A stretch of 64,000 bases of DNA from a virus. Positions 24,360 to 32,411 of this stretch are shown one piece after another (the stretch's first letter is position 1; the number at the start of each line of letters is the position of its first letter). The stretch spans positions 1 to 64,000 of the IMG/VR virus record IMGVR_UViG_3300009159_008629, one strand, 5' to 3'. The notes below the pieces were generated by a model, which ran no database searches, was not told the origin of the DNA, and saw nothing but the letters and a program-made list of their open reading frames with translations. A program made the position numbers and the translations under genes.

Positions 24360-24714
24360 AATAAAACAGGCTCTCAGGGACGCCAGGTTCAGGGAGTCCA
24401 TCCCGGCGAACCTCACCGAGGATTTGCAGAAGTACCTGAAGAACCCATCCTGCGCGTGCAACACGCCCTTCTACAAGAAGATACTTAAAGAGTGCAAGGA
24501 CCAGATCCTAGCTTACTTCCCGGGAAGGGAGGTCGGCGAAATCGAGAACGAGATAAGGAAGATAGCCGAGAACAACTGGTCGGTAATAAACTGTTCCGTT
24601 GGCGATCTCGAGTCCAAGCTGAGGAAGCTTGGACCGGGAAGAAAACAGATAGCCATTTCGAGATACGAAGATCAAGTCACCCTAGTGGTCAACGAGCTCG
24701 ATGTCATCTATTAG
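24337..24714 (+). CDS. Hypothetical protein, 125 aa
   Basis: Start supported by AAGGACACAA. Mostly helical, with NPSCACNTPFYKKIL near residue 36 and LGPGRKQIAISRYEDQVTLV near the end. Similar short proteins with a C-A-C-N-x-P-F-Y motif occur in marine T4-like phages, in my memory, without function. Converges with a glycosyltransferase gene (11-base overlap). Confidence 0.65.
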   Translation: MRPITLLEIKQALRDARFRESIPANLTEDLQKYLKNPSCACNTPFYKKILKECKDQILAYFPGREVGEIENEIRKIAENNWSVINCSVGDLESKLRKLGPGRKQIAISRYEDQVTLVVNELDVIY

Positions 24715-25651
24715 CGATGTAAAGCTTTGACTTTCCCTTGATGTCCGCGCAGTTTTTCATCATGCTCTCTGGATGCTTTTTGTATTTGTCTATTTGGAAC
24801 GGCCAATCATCGTTCTTGAGTCGTCTAGAGCCTAGGATCATGGCGTTCTCGTAGAAAGAGTAAGCCTTGTCGTATATGTCGAGGGAATGGTATATGTCGC
24901 CGAGAAGGCACCAGAATTCAGCCATGAGCGGCTTCGTGGCTATGCACTCGAACACGTTCTTCGAGGCTTGGTGGTAATCCTTGTTGACATAGCAGTAGAC
25001 CATCCCAAGATAATATTTCGTCATCACGTACGGCATCGATCCGGGCTTCCCCTTGAACAGGTAGTGGTTCGCGCAGCCGATGAACTCCCTGTACTTCCGC
25101 TGCGACAGGTAGACGCAGCTCTTGTAGTATTGCGGCTCGAGAGCCAACGGAGACCTTTCCTGCCACCTTCTGATTATCTCCATGTTTTCCTCTCCGCGGT
25201 CGACCATTGAGGCTTTGACATATATATCCGAATAGCCGGCTTCACAAGAAAGGTGTTCGAAAGTAGGGTTGTTGAACCTCGTTCCGCCTGAAGGTCTCCA
25301 GATTCTTATAGGCTTGGTCACGACTTGCTCCTGGACGACCGATATCCTGGACGGACTAGTTATGTCGGGCACGCTTTCGGCTCCCTTCACTATGGATTCG
25401 TTTGCGTCCAAAATGAGTGCGAATTCCGTGCGCACGGAATCAGCAAGCTTGTTCTTGCATTCCGAATAGTTGTGGCGGAAATCCAGCCTCAACACCTCGT
25501 CAGCGTAAGCTTTGGCTATGTCTGCGGTTCTGTCGGAACTGCCGATGTCGCCAACGATGATGGTGGCGTCGATCCCGACCAGCGACTTGAGGCACGACTC
25601 GATGGTCGACTCACTGTTTCTCGCCGCCACTAGTATTGTCATTTTTTTCAT
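24704..25651 (-). CDS. GT2 glycosyltransferase with C-terminal TPR-like helices
   Basis: MTILVAARNSESTIESCLKS and IIVGDIGSSDRTADIAKAYA are the donor-binding start of a GT-A family 2 enzyme; LDANES near 85 serves as the DxD-like site. From residue 160 to the end the sequence is helical with TPR-like spacing (LGMVYCYVNKDYHQASK, LLGDIYHSLDIYDKAYSFYE). Fusions of this type occur in cell-surface glycan clusters. ATG at 25651 chosen; a TTG just before it is possible. Confidence 0.8.
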   Translation of the reverse strand: MKKMTILVAARNSESTIESCLKSLVGIDATIIVGDIGSSDRTADIAKAYADEVLRLDFRHNYSECKNKLADSVRTEFALILDANESIVKGAESVPDITSPSRISVVQEQVVTKPIRIWRPSGGTRFNNPTFEHLSCEAGYSDIYVKASMVDRGEENMEIIRRWQERSPLALEPQYYKSCVYLSQRKYREFIGCANHYLFKGKPGSMPYVMTKYYLGMVYCYVNKDYHQASKNVFECIATKPLMAEFWCLLGDIYHSLDIYDKAYSFYENAMILGSRRLKNDDWPFQIDKYKKHPESMMKNCADIKGKSKLYIANR

Positions 25652-25796
25652 CAAATTTTTTGCTTATGAGAAAAGACAAGGCTTTAGCCTCATTGTCCAT
25701 TCCGGAACGATTATAATACTCTTGTAGTTCCTTGTAGAACCTCGGAGTGAAAGGGTTATCTATGATCCCTGCGAAAATTTCAGAAAGACTCAACAT
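25611..25796 (-). CDS. Small hypothetical protein, 61 aa
   Basis: MLSLSEIFAGIIDNPFTPRF, then YKELQEYYNRSGMDNEAKAL, then FLISKKF: a helical protein with a pattern (NPxxPxxYxELxxYYxxxGMxNEA) that I have seen in T4-like marine phages. It overlaps the GT2 gene by 41 bases. Its ATG shares the bases CATG with the ATG of the divergent plus-strand gene at 25795. A TTG at 25820 is an alternative start. Confidence 0.6.
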   Translation of the reverse strand: MLSLSEIFAGIIDNPFTPRFYKELQEYYNRSGMDNEAKALSFLISKKFDEKNDNTSGGEKQ

Positions 25797-26673
25797 GAAC
25801 AAAACAGCCCCTTCGCGCAACAGCCTTCAGGCATTCAAGCCTTGGGAGGGAGAATACAAGACCAAGCCATGGCACAGAAAAGTAACCGTGGTGATACCAG
25901 TGATCGACACCTTCGAACAATTAAGTATATGCGTCGAGCTGCTTAGGTGTCAATCCGTCAAGCCATACATAGTCGTCATCGACACCGGCAGCGACGATGA
26001 AAACCTCGAGAGGATATGCGGTCTCAGGGACGAAGACATAGAGGTTCATTCCTTGAGGCTGAACGCGGTCAAGCACCCAAGCGATTTCCCCGCCATCGCC
26101 ATGGATCTTGGGTTCTCCCTGTGCAGAACCGAATACCTTTTCGCCACCCACACGGATGTTTTCGCGAAGAGGATCGACCTCCTGGAGCATTTCCTTGGAT
26201 TGTGCGAAAAGGAGTCGCCGGTTGTCGGATACCAGATTTCACCCAGAGCCCACGATGACTGGGTTGGCATGGTGTCACATACCGCCACGATGTACCACAT
26301 GCCGACGATGGACAAGGTCGGTTTCGGGTGGAGCCTCAGAAGGCTATGCAACACCTTCGGCATCGCGGACCACAGACCGAACCCGATGAGACCATGCTGG
26401 CCAGACACCGAATTGTTGGGCAATTACATACTGAGGCAGAATGACATAAAGCCTCATTTGATTGGAAAGGAGGAGAACTTCAAGATGACAAGAGATGACA
26501 ATATTGATCATTTTAGGAGTTTTACTTCTGGAAAATTGTATAGCCATTCCTACTTTAGTGTAGCCAATGAGTGGTACGAACAAGCCAGGAAAGAAGCTCT
26601 TGATCGAATAGAAGAATGGAAAGCAGTCGGTGACCAGTATACGACCGTGAAAAACAAGGAGCTTAATGGCTAA
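25795..26673 (+). CDS. GT2-like glycosyltransferase
   Basis: Start MNKTAPSRNS after CAGAAAG. VTVVIPVIDTFEQLSICVEL and PYIVVIDTGSDDENLERI form the GT2 donor fold; LFATHTDVF near 120 is the DxD-like metal site. 292 aa, soluble. The 3' end overlaps the start of the sigma factor gp55 gene by 8 bases, which couples a glycosyltransferase to the late sigma factor. Confidence 0.75.
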   Translation: MNKTAPSRNSLQAFKPWEGEYKTKPWHRKVTVVIPVIDTFEQLSICVELLRCQSVKPYIVVIDTGSDDENLERICGLRDEDIEVHSLRLNAVKHPSDFPAIAMDLGFSLCRTEYLFATHTDVFAKRIDLLEHFLGLCEKESPVVGYQISPRAHDDWVGMVSHTATMYHMPTMDKVGFGWSLRRLCNTFGIADHRPNPMRPCWPDTELLGNYILRQNDIKPHLIGKEENFKMTRDDNIDHFRSFTSGKLYSHSYFSVANEWYEQARKEALDRIEEWKAVGDQYTTVKNKELNG

Positions 26674-27208
26674 TGAGTATCTCAACAACAAAAACTTCGA
26701 GGCTTTAATCTCCAAGTTCATAAGAATCAAAAAAAGTAAAGTCAAGTACGAGACGCTTTTGGAGGAAATCAACGAAACCCAGTTGAGGTTGTCCGTGCGC
26801 AAAAAGCACGAGAAGCCGGAATGCTGGGAAGAGGTTGAGCGCGAGTTCAAAAGCTACCTGTCGCAGTACCAGGACCTCCAGAAAGACCTCACGATAGCAT
26901 TTTACCTGCTTTCCGAGAACATAGTCAGATACAGGAAATTCAACCTTATAGACCCAGATGACGCCATACAAGAGGGCGTCCTCATATGTTTCGAGAAAGT
27001 TGACAGGTTCGACCCTAGCAAGGGCAAGGCGTTCAACTACATGACGACCTGCATCATAAACCACTTCAGGCAGCTCTACAGGACCGCGAGGAACTACAAC
27101 GAACTCAAGAGGAAGTACCACGAACACTTGAGCGTCACCATAGAACAAGTCGGAAACTCAAGCAGGGGAAGGTCGACAAACAAGAACAATCAGAGCAATG
27201 ACAGATGA
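26666..27208 (+). CDS. gp55: T4 gp55-like late-transcription sigma factor
   Basis: 180 aa. The core NLIDPDDAIQEGVLICFEKV, then DRFDPSKGKAFNYMTTCIIN, then HFRQLYRTARNYNELK is sigma region 2 in the short form of T4 gp55. Region 4 is absent, as expected for gp55, which recognises only a -10-like late element. The C-terminus is polar (NKNNQSNDR) and lacks an obvious hydrophobic sliding-clamp-binding tail of the T4 type. AAGGAG ribosome site. Confidence 0.9.
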   Translation: MANEYLNNKNFEALISKFIRIKKSKVKYETLLEEINETQLRLSVRKKHEKPECWEEVEREFKSYLSQYQDLQKDLTIAFYLLSENIVRYRKFNLIDPDDAIQEGVLICFEKVDRFDPSKGKAFNYMTTCIINHFRQLYRTARNYNELKRKYHEHLSVTIEQVGNSSRGRSTNKNNQSNDR

Positions 27209-27224
27209 ATTTTCGTCCAATGAG

Positions 27225-27253
27225 TTGAAAGTTTCGTTCTCGAATTTTATACT
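27225..27253 (+). promoter_or_regulatory. Sigma70-like promoter
   Basis: TTGAAA (27225-27230), 17-base spacer, TATACT (27248-27253). It drives the 27298 gene and is the best consensus promoter in the window. Confidence 0.65.
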
Positions 27254-27258
27254 TATAT

Positions 27259-27280
27259 CAGTGGATGTTGTATGCCACTG
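27259..27280. promoter_or_regulatory. Inverted repeat CAGTGG-N10-CCACTG at the transcription start
   Basis: Perfect six-base arms spaced by ten bases, placed at about +1 to +21 of the promoter at 27225-27253 and 17 bases before the ATG. It may be an operator or a leader hairpin. Confidence 0.5.
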
Positions 27281-27297
27281 TATATCAAGGTTAAAAT

Positions 27298-27555
27298 ATG
27301 AGCAATGTTATTGATCAGATCGAAAAGCAAGAGTTAATCCAGAAACTTATAGACAAGGGCTACGCGCCCCTTATAGACGCCCTTCTCGGCAACGAGAAGG
27401 ATGTTTACACCAAAAAGGGCAGGCTCAACAAGAGCGGCGCGTGCAGGGTGCTTGGATGGAAGCCAAAAGACCTAGAGCAGGCTCTGGAATCGTGCAAGGA
27501 AATACTGAAGAACGATCTTTTCTTTTCGAATCCGAAAGACGAAAAAGACGAATAG
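27298..27555 (+). CDS. Small protein behind a sigma70-like promoter
   Basis: 85 aa, helical, with KKGRLNKSGACRVLGWKPKD resembling a helix-turn-helix recognition region, so it might bind DNA. The end is acidic with LKNDLFF. Location next to gp55 and early-type promoter suggest a transcription-related role, possibly a co-factor, but no gp33 similarity is apparent. AAGGTTAAAAT ribosome site. Confidence 0.7.
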   Translation: MSNVIDQIEKQELIQKLIDKGYAPLIDALLGNEKDVYTKKGRLNKSGACRVLGWKPKDLEQALESCKEILKNDLFFSNPKDEKDE

Positions 27556-27571
27556 GAGCGGCTGGAGCGAA

Positions 27572-28081
27572 TTATATCTTCTTGTATGCCCTGTCGTATT
27601 TTAGGCTTAGGTCTATCATGCACACGTCGGAAGACGTGTAGTCGAGGTCGCCGAAATCTGCACTCTCTATGTATATGTTCTCCAGAACCCATTTCTCTAT
27701 GACCTCCCCGCAGCCATCGTACAGCTCCAGGGTGGCTTCTTTCTTGAAACCGTTGGTGGCGACCTTGTATGTCGCCGAACTTTGCGTGACCTCGTAAATC
27801 TTGCTTATCCATTCTATGACCGGGTTCTTGCTCTTCTTGAGGTCGAACAGGGTCAAGCTGATGGGCTTCCACTCCGGCTTCGAAGGGAAGTTTATAGTCT
27901 CGCTCATGTGCTGCGCTTCCATGCTCTTGAACGATAGGCTTGGTCTGCCAGCCTTTGAAGGGGGAAGCGTGTCAACCCCGGTAGCCGAAACCTCGGGTAT
28001 CTTCAGAAGCCACCGATACTTCCTTTTGAAGCATGCCGACTTACTTTCTAGTCCGAAGTCGAAAGACATTCTCTGTCCCAC
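27572..28081 (-). CDS. Tail tube (gp19-like) paralog
   Basis: 169 aa with the tail-tube layout CFKRKYRWLLKIPEV at the start, ATLELYDGCGEVIEKWVLEN in the middle and FGDLDYTSSDVCMIDLSLKY near the end; each block has a counterpart in the neighbouring tube protein. GTG at 28081, four bases after AAGAGGTG, is the likely start; ATG at 28069 is the alternative. It may be a tube initiator of the gp54 kind or a second tube subunit. Confidence 0.8.
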   Translation of the reverse strand: MGQRMSFDFGLESKSACFKRKYRWLLKIPEVSATGVDTLPPSKAGRPSLSFKSMEAQHMSETINFPSKPEWKPISLTLFDLKKSKNPVIEWISKIYEVTQSSATYKVATNGFKKEATLELYDGCGEVIEKWVLENIYIESADFGDLDYTSSDVCMIDLSLKYDRAYKKI

Positions 28082-28100
28082 TTTTCACCTCTTATGCAAG

Positions 28101-28141
28101 AAAAGCCACAACCCAAATGAGCTGTGGCTTCTTTTTTTTTT
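28101..28141. terminator. Stem-loop terminator between tail tube genes
   Basis: AAGCCACA...TGTGGCTT stem with a long T run on the plus side and a short T tract on the minus side. It lies downstream of the major tail tube gene (minus) and probably lowers read-through into the paralog. Confidence 0.65.
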
Positions 28142-28164
28142 GAAAGGAAAATCTAAATCTAGCT

Positions 28165-28734
28165 TTAGCAGCCCAAACATACTGGAGTTGGGTTGGTATC
28201 GCATTTGGCTTGGTATTTAGCCATGTAGTATCGCAGAGTCAACTCCACAGTCGCTTCTTCCGATGAACTGTAATCCAAGTCGCCGAAATTCACGGCGGAT
28301 GGCCAAATGCCGCTCAAAGTCCAGGTTTCAAGTGATTTGCCGCAACCATCATACATGTCGAGCGTGGCGACCCCAGCCCAGCCACCATTTGATCCAGTAC
28401 CTTGAATGGTAGTCTGTTTCATCGAGTCGTCCTGGAAGTTGTAGATGCTGGCGAGCCATCCATAGACGTTGTCAACGCCATCACTGGTGGCTCTAGCCAC
28501 GTCGTAGAAGGTGACGGTAATGGATTCCCAAGAAGCCTTGCCTGGTATCCACATCTTTCCGTGCATGTAGTTGATTTCGGTCTCTTCTATCGTAAGGTTT
28601 GGACGAGAGGCTAGTTTAACATAGCTCTTGCCCAAATTCTTGCCATTCCATTTTAAATCAAAAGTCCATCTGTATTTTCTCTTGAAAACTAAGTTCTTGT
28701 TTACAGCTAGTTCTCCCAAATTCATAGTTGCCAT
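28165..28734 (-). CDS. gp19: Major tail tube protein, gp19-like
   Basis: 189 aa. VFKRKYRWTFDL near residue 16, INYMHGKMWIPGKASWESIT near 54, DMYDGCGKSLETWTLSG near 130 and NFGDLDYSSSEEATVELTLR near 152 match T4-like tail tube proteins. The strong ribosome site GGGGAGGA fits high expression. The C-terminal tail KCDTNPTPVCLGC carries three cysteines, unusual for gp19, which might cross-link or bind metal. Confidence 0.88.
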   Translation of the reverse strand: MATMNLGELAVNKNLVFKRKYRWTFDLKWNGKNLGKSYVKLASRPNLTIEETEINYMHGKMWIPGKASWESITVTFYDVARATSDGVDNVYGWLASIYNFQDDSMKQTTIQGTGSNGGWAGVATLDMYDGCGKSLETWTLSGIWPSAVNFGDLDYSSSEEATVELTLRYYMAKYQAKCDTNPTPVCLGC

Positions 28735-28756
28735 ATTAAAATCCTCCCCTCAAAAA

Positions 28757-31153
28757 TTAGAATGCGTTTGTGGATTCAGTAAAGTTGCTACCCGTTCTGT
28801 GGATGCTGAATTCAAGGAATATGAACTCAACCGCTCTGGTCGGGATCACGCCGATCCTTGCCCTTAGCTCGTTTCTGTCAATTACGTCGGAGGTGTTGAG
28901 GACCTCGTCGCACTGGATTTTGTAATCGGTAACGCCACGACCAATCAGAACCTCTTGCATTACCACATCAGCTATCCTGATGAATTCGGCTCTCAGTATT
29001 TCGTCGTGCGGTTCGAAAAGCAGAGCTCTGGATCGAGCCTTGAGCTGTTTTTCGATATAGAACATGAGTCGTCGAACATTGACTCGGTCGAGCGCGGTAG
29101 GTCTTCGCTGCATGGTCTTCTGACCCCATACGCAGAAACCGTCGGTGTCTGCGAACTGGACGATTGGATTGATGCAGTTTCTGTAGCCGTACATCAAGTC
29201 TCGCTCTTCCTGGGTAGGTCGCGCGTAGACGTCGTTGATTCCAGGAACCATGCCACGGTTCAAGCCGGCTGGGGCGAACCAAGGTCGCGCTAGACGGTCG
29301 TTCTGCGCGTACACAGCCATCACTGAGCCGCTGGGAGGAGCCCATACGTCGACCCTGTTGTAGTTGTCACGCAGGCGAACCCACGGCCAGTACAACGCGC
29401 CGAAGTCGCTGTCGAATCTCGTGCTGTTAAGAGGATGCGTACCGTTCTGCCATGCTATGATCTCGTTCACGGTCAGACCGAAAGGAGAATCGATGATCGC
29501 CATGCAGTCCATGCGGAAATTCTGACACATGTAGAGGAGTTCCGTCACCACAGTCGTGCTGGTGTGACCTGGAACCGCGATAAGGTCGATGTCGAACTGT
29601 TCGGATTCGCTGACCGTGTAGATGCCAGTGTATGCGGTGGAATTCCCGATCAGGAGCTCGTCTTGCTTGTCTGGGTCAGAAGGAATGCCGTCAGAGCCGC
29701 CGACAAGGTCGTAGGTGCCGTCCGCCGGTCCAGCCTGGATCGCGGTGTTGTCCTCGATGTTGATGTATTCGGACACCAGGGCGAAGTAGCTGCCGACGTA
29801 GAACGTGCTGGCGTCATTCTTCGTGATGTTGCCCCAAGATTCCACTTGGCTGCCGTTGCTGTAGATCTCAACGTTGAAGGAGCTTTCGCGAGTGTTGTTC
29901 TTGATGACAACCTGCGTCAAGTTGCCTTCGATGCCGACGCTGTCAGCCTTGACGGTGAAGGATACGTCGCCACCCGTGTTCGAGTCGCCGTTTACCCTTC
30001 CGAATGTCTCGATGCCTGTATCGCCGGTTACGCCCGGAGGGGTTTCGCCGATTGCGGTCGCAGAATCGAAGTCGAATATTGCGATCGCGGTAGAGTCGGA
30101 CTTGATCCTCAGTCTGGCGTCACGACCGTGGCTGAGGGTGCTGAACACCAAATTGAAGCCGTCGTCGCCACCCGCGGATGCAACCCATCCGCCAGGAAGA
30201 TCGCCGCCTTCGGATGATCTCTGAGCGTTGATTACGTCCACGATGTCGCCGATGATGTTCATTTGGCTTTCCAAGGAGGAAAGATCGATGGACTGAACGA
30301 CATTGTCGATCAGTACGTTGTCGGTGCCATCCACCACAATATTGAGGTTTAAGCCGGTGACGCTGTTGGGGAATTCGTAGTGACCTGGGGTCTGGTATCC
30401 AACATCCGGAAACTTGTCGAGTCCTCCCATTGTCGAAGCAACTTCCATCGCTTGACCAAAGCCGGTGACGTTGCCGTCCGGTACCGAGCCGCCGTAGATG
30501 GCGTTCTGCACGGATACGAACTCGAGTTCCGCTTCTGGACCGTAAGCCCATAGGGTTCTCACGCTGATGCAGTTCGTGACATTCGCGTAGAATTCGATGC
30601 CGTCGTTCTCGGCGTCTATCTGGTCGTTGAGGGCTGCAACCAGTTCGGCAGTTGTATATGTAGGTCCGCTTGGTAAGGGATTATCCTCGAACACGACCAA
30701 GGTCCTCTCGCTGAGAACACCATTGAGCCTCCAGCGGAAGAAGTGGGTGCCAAGACCGGTGAAGTCATATGGTCCGGGTTCGTCCGATTCGATCTCTATC
30801 ACGGTTCCAGCTGCTGGAACGTCAACTTCGGCTAGGGTCGCCGATTCATCGCTCACTGGGTCAGTGTCGGCTACGCGAATGACGTAAAGTTCGTTGGCGA
30901 TTAGCAGATACTGTTCAGCGGCATATAGAAGATAAGGATCGCCGCTCTGTGGATGTGGGTTTCCGAAAGTCCTATGGAGCTGTCGGCTGGTCGCTATGAT
31001 GGTCGGAATGTTTATCGGACCTTTGCTCGCGAACCCAATGAGAGCAGCTCTGTGGAGAGTTTGCTCGGGAGCGATGAAGCTCAAGTCTTTTTCGGCAATC
31101 CGAACGCTTGGGCTGATTGTGTTTGATGGTGGAAAACCTCTAAGTATCGCCAT
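28757..31153 (-). CDS. gp18: Tail sheath protein, gp18-like
   Basis: 798 aa, longer than T4 gp18 (659). It starts MAILRGFPPSNTISPSVRIA and has GFASKGPINIPTIIATSRQL near 40 and the conserved C-terminal sheath domain with NRGMVPGINDVYARPTQEER, FADTDGFCVWGQKTMQRRPT and NVRRLMFYIEKQLKARSRAL. This is the contractile sheath. The extra length is in the middle (about 180-500), rich in Gly/Asp and probably surface-exposed domains. Confidence 0.93.
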   Translation of the reverse strand: MAILRGFPPSNTISPSVRIAEKDLSFIAPEQTLHRAALIGFASKGPINIPTIIATSRQLHRTFGNPHPQSGDPYLLYAAEQYLLIANELYVIRVADTDPVSDESATLAEVDVPAAGTVIEIESDEPGPYDFTGLGTHFFRWRLNGVLSERTLVVFEDNPLPSGPTYTTAELVAALNDQIDAENDGIEFYANVTNCISVRTLWAYGPEAELEFVSVQNAIYGGSVPDGNVTGFGQAMEVASTMGGLDKFPDVGYQTPGHYEFPNSVTGLNLNIVVDGTDNVLIDNVVQSIDLSSLESQMNIIGDIVDVINAQRSSEGGDLPGGWVASAGGDDGFNLVFSTLSHGRDARLRIKSDSTAIAIFDFDSATAIGETPPGVTGDTGIETFGRVNGDSNTGGDVSFTVKADSVGIEGNLTQVVIKNNTRESSFNVEIYSNGSQVESWGNITKNDASTFYVGSYFALVSEYINIEDNTAIQAGPADGTYDLVGGSDGIPSDPDKQDELLIGNSTAYTGIYTVSESEQFDIDLIAVPGHTSTTVVTELLYMCQNFRMDCMAIIDSPFGLTVNEIIAWQNGTHPLNSTRFDSDFGALYWPWVRLRDNYNRVDVWAPPSGSVMAVYAQNDRLARPWFAPAGLNRGMVPGINDVYARPTQEERDLMYGYRNCINPIVQFADTDGFCVWGQKTMQRRPTALDRVNVRRLMFYIEKQLKARSRALLFEPHDEILRAEFIRIADVVMQEVLIGRGVTDYKIQCDEVLNTSDVIDRNELRARIGVIPTRAVEFIFLEFSIHRTGSNFTESTNAF

Positions 31154-31157
31154 AGTC

Positions 31158-31385
31158 TTATTCTCCCTTTTTTAGCAAAATATTGTTCGGTAACTGTTTG
31201 ACGGTGATGAGACCGTCATTGGCTGCTCTGTCTATATATTCAGTAGCCCTCTCATCTTCTAAATAAAAAATATTTTTTCCACATCCTATCCCTGGGATGT
31301 TCAACACGGTAAAAGACCGAGGCGCCTTTCTTGACCTTATAATCAGCTGAACTGGAAATCTCTGCTTGTTCTTTATTTCTAACAT
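31158..31385 (-). CDS. Small tail-operon protein, 75 aa
   Basis: MLEIKNKQRFPVQLIIRSRK, then TVLNIPGIGCGKNIFYLEDE; a small beta-type protein that I recall between gp15 and gp18 in marine T4-like phages, without function. One base follows the stop of the gp15-like gene and 4 bases precede the sheath start region, so it is in the same operon. Confidence 0.75.
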   Translation of the reverse strand: MLEIKNKQRFPVQLIIRSRKAPRSFTVLNIPGIGCGKNIFYLEDERATEYIDRAANDGLITVKQLPNNILLKKGE

Positions 31386-32372
31386 TTAAGTTCCTTTAAG
31401 TTCTTTTACGCTCTCTTCCAATCTCGCCATAACCTGCGTTATCTCTTCCTCTGCCAATCCGTCCACAAGATCGATCCTCGTGCCTAGGACAGCCTTCTTC
31501 CTTGTTATCGGCTGTGGTATGTATGTCTCGGCAGTCATGTTGAATTGGTACTTGATCACTCTTATGGCTTGGTCCCCAGGCTCGTAGTCCTGGTTGTTCG
31601 CTATAGAGTCAAGCTTCACTATGACCTCATAGGGCACGCCTATCACTTTTATATATGCAGTCTGGCTGAATTTTAGAATAATTTGTTCCAGAATTTGGTT
31701 CATGTCCTCCTGGTACATAGTCCACACGTAGAGCGTGTACGTTATGTCTACCGGCAGCCCCCTCGCGAAACCGAAAACGGTATCCCTTTCATATTTTTCG
31801 CTGGACGTGAATCCCGGCTTGCCGTCCAGACCGCGCCTGTAGTCGAGAGCCTTGTGGTAGACGTACCTGTTGGCGTTGAACTGGAGGTCGCTGTCGTGTA
31901 TAGCCAGCATCGGGAGCTTTATCCTGTCGACAACCAAGGTATCGTCCTTTCTCACGTTGTCCATCAGTATCGCGGCGACAGCCCGCTCCTGCGTTCCCCA
32001 TATTATCGGTATGGGATGAGCCTTCCCGTTCTCGTCTATGACGACTATGTCCGTGAAGAGGTCCCTCATGGCGTCGTCGCAGCCCCTCTTGGACTTCGAG
32101 TACCTGTATATCGTGGACCTGTCCGGGTTTGACGGGTCGTTTATTATCTTGCCGGCTTGCATCGGGTCGCAGTTGCCGGAAGATCCCAGTCCGACCTTCT
32201 TGTCGCCGAGATCCTTGATCCAGCTCAGTTCCTCGCTGCCGACGTCCCGGCTGTTCGGTTTCCCGTCATTCCCGCACATCTGTGGTATTGGATCGAGATT
32301 CGGGTTATAATTGATCGGGCTTCTGTCGTTGCACTCATTCAGACCTTTGCCGGGATGATTGATGTCGTTCAT
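31386..32372 (-). CDS. gp15: gp15-like tail completion and sheath stabilizer protein
   Basis: 328 aa. After a polar N-terminal 85 residues come HPIPIIWGTQERAVAAIL, VVDRIKLPMLAIHDSDLQFN, YTLYVWTMYQEDMNQILEQI and ETYIPQP. These align by eye in order with T4 gp15 (RVPITYAS, ILPRINLHLVDFSYNA, YELSIFTRYEDDMFQIVEQI). It caps the tail tube and fixes the last sheath ring. First gene of the tail operon on the minus strand. Confidence 0.8.
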   Translation of the reverse strand: MNDINHPGKGLNECNDRSPINYNPNLDPIPQMCGNDGKPNSRDVGSEELSWIKDLGDKKVGLGSSGNCDPMQAGKIINDPSNPDRSTIYRYSKSKRGCDDAMRDLFTDIVVIDENGKAHPIPIIWGTQERAVAAILMDNVRKDDTLVVDRIKLPMLAIHDSDLQFNANRYVYHKALDYRRGLDGKPGFTSSEKYERDTVFGFARGLPVDITYTLYVWTMYQEDMNQILEQIILKFSQTAYIKVIGVPYEVIVKLDSIANNQDYEPGDQAIRVIKYQFNMTAETYIPQPITRKKAVLGTRIDLVDGLAEEEITQVMARLEESVKELKGT

Positions 32373-32411
32373 TGTTTTTCCTTTTCCTTATGTATGGAGC
32401 ATGGTGGCAAA

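Noticed and set aside
26666-27208. Possibility that the gp55-like protein is a full host-type sigma70
   Set aside because: It has only region 2-like sequence and is 180 aa long; region 4 is absent.
29435-30217. 260-aa plus-strand frame opposite the tail sheath gene
   Set aside because: It mirrors the Asp/Gly-rich middle part of the sheath and has no start signals.
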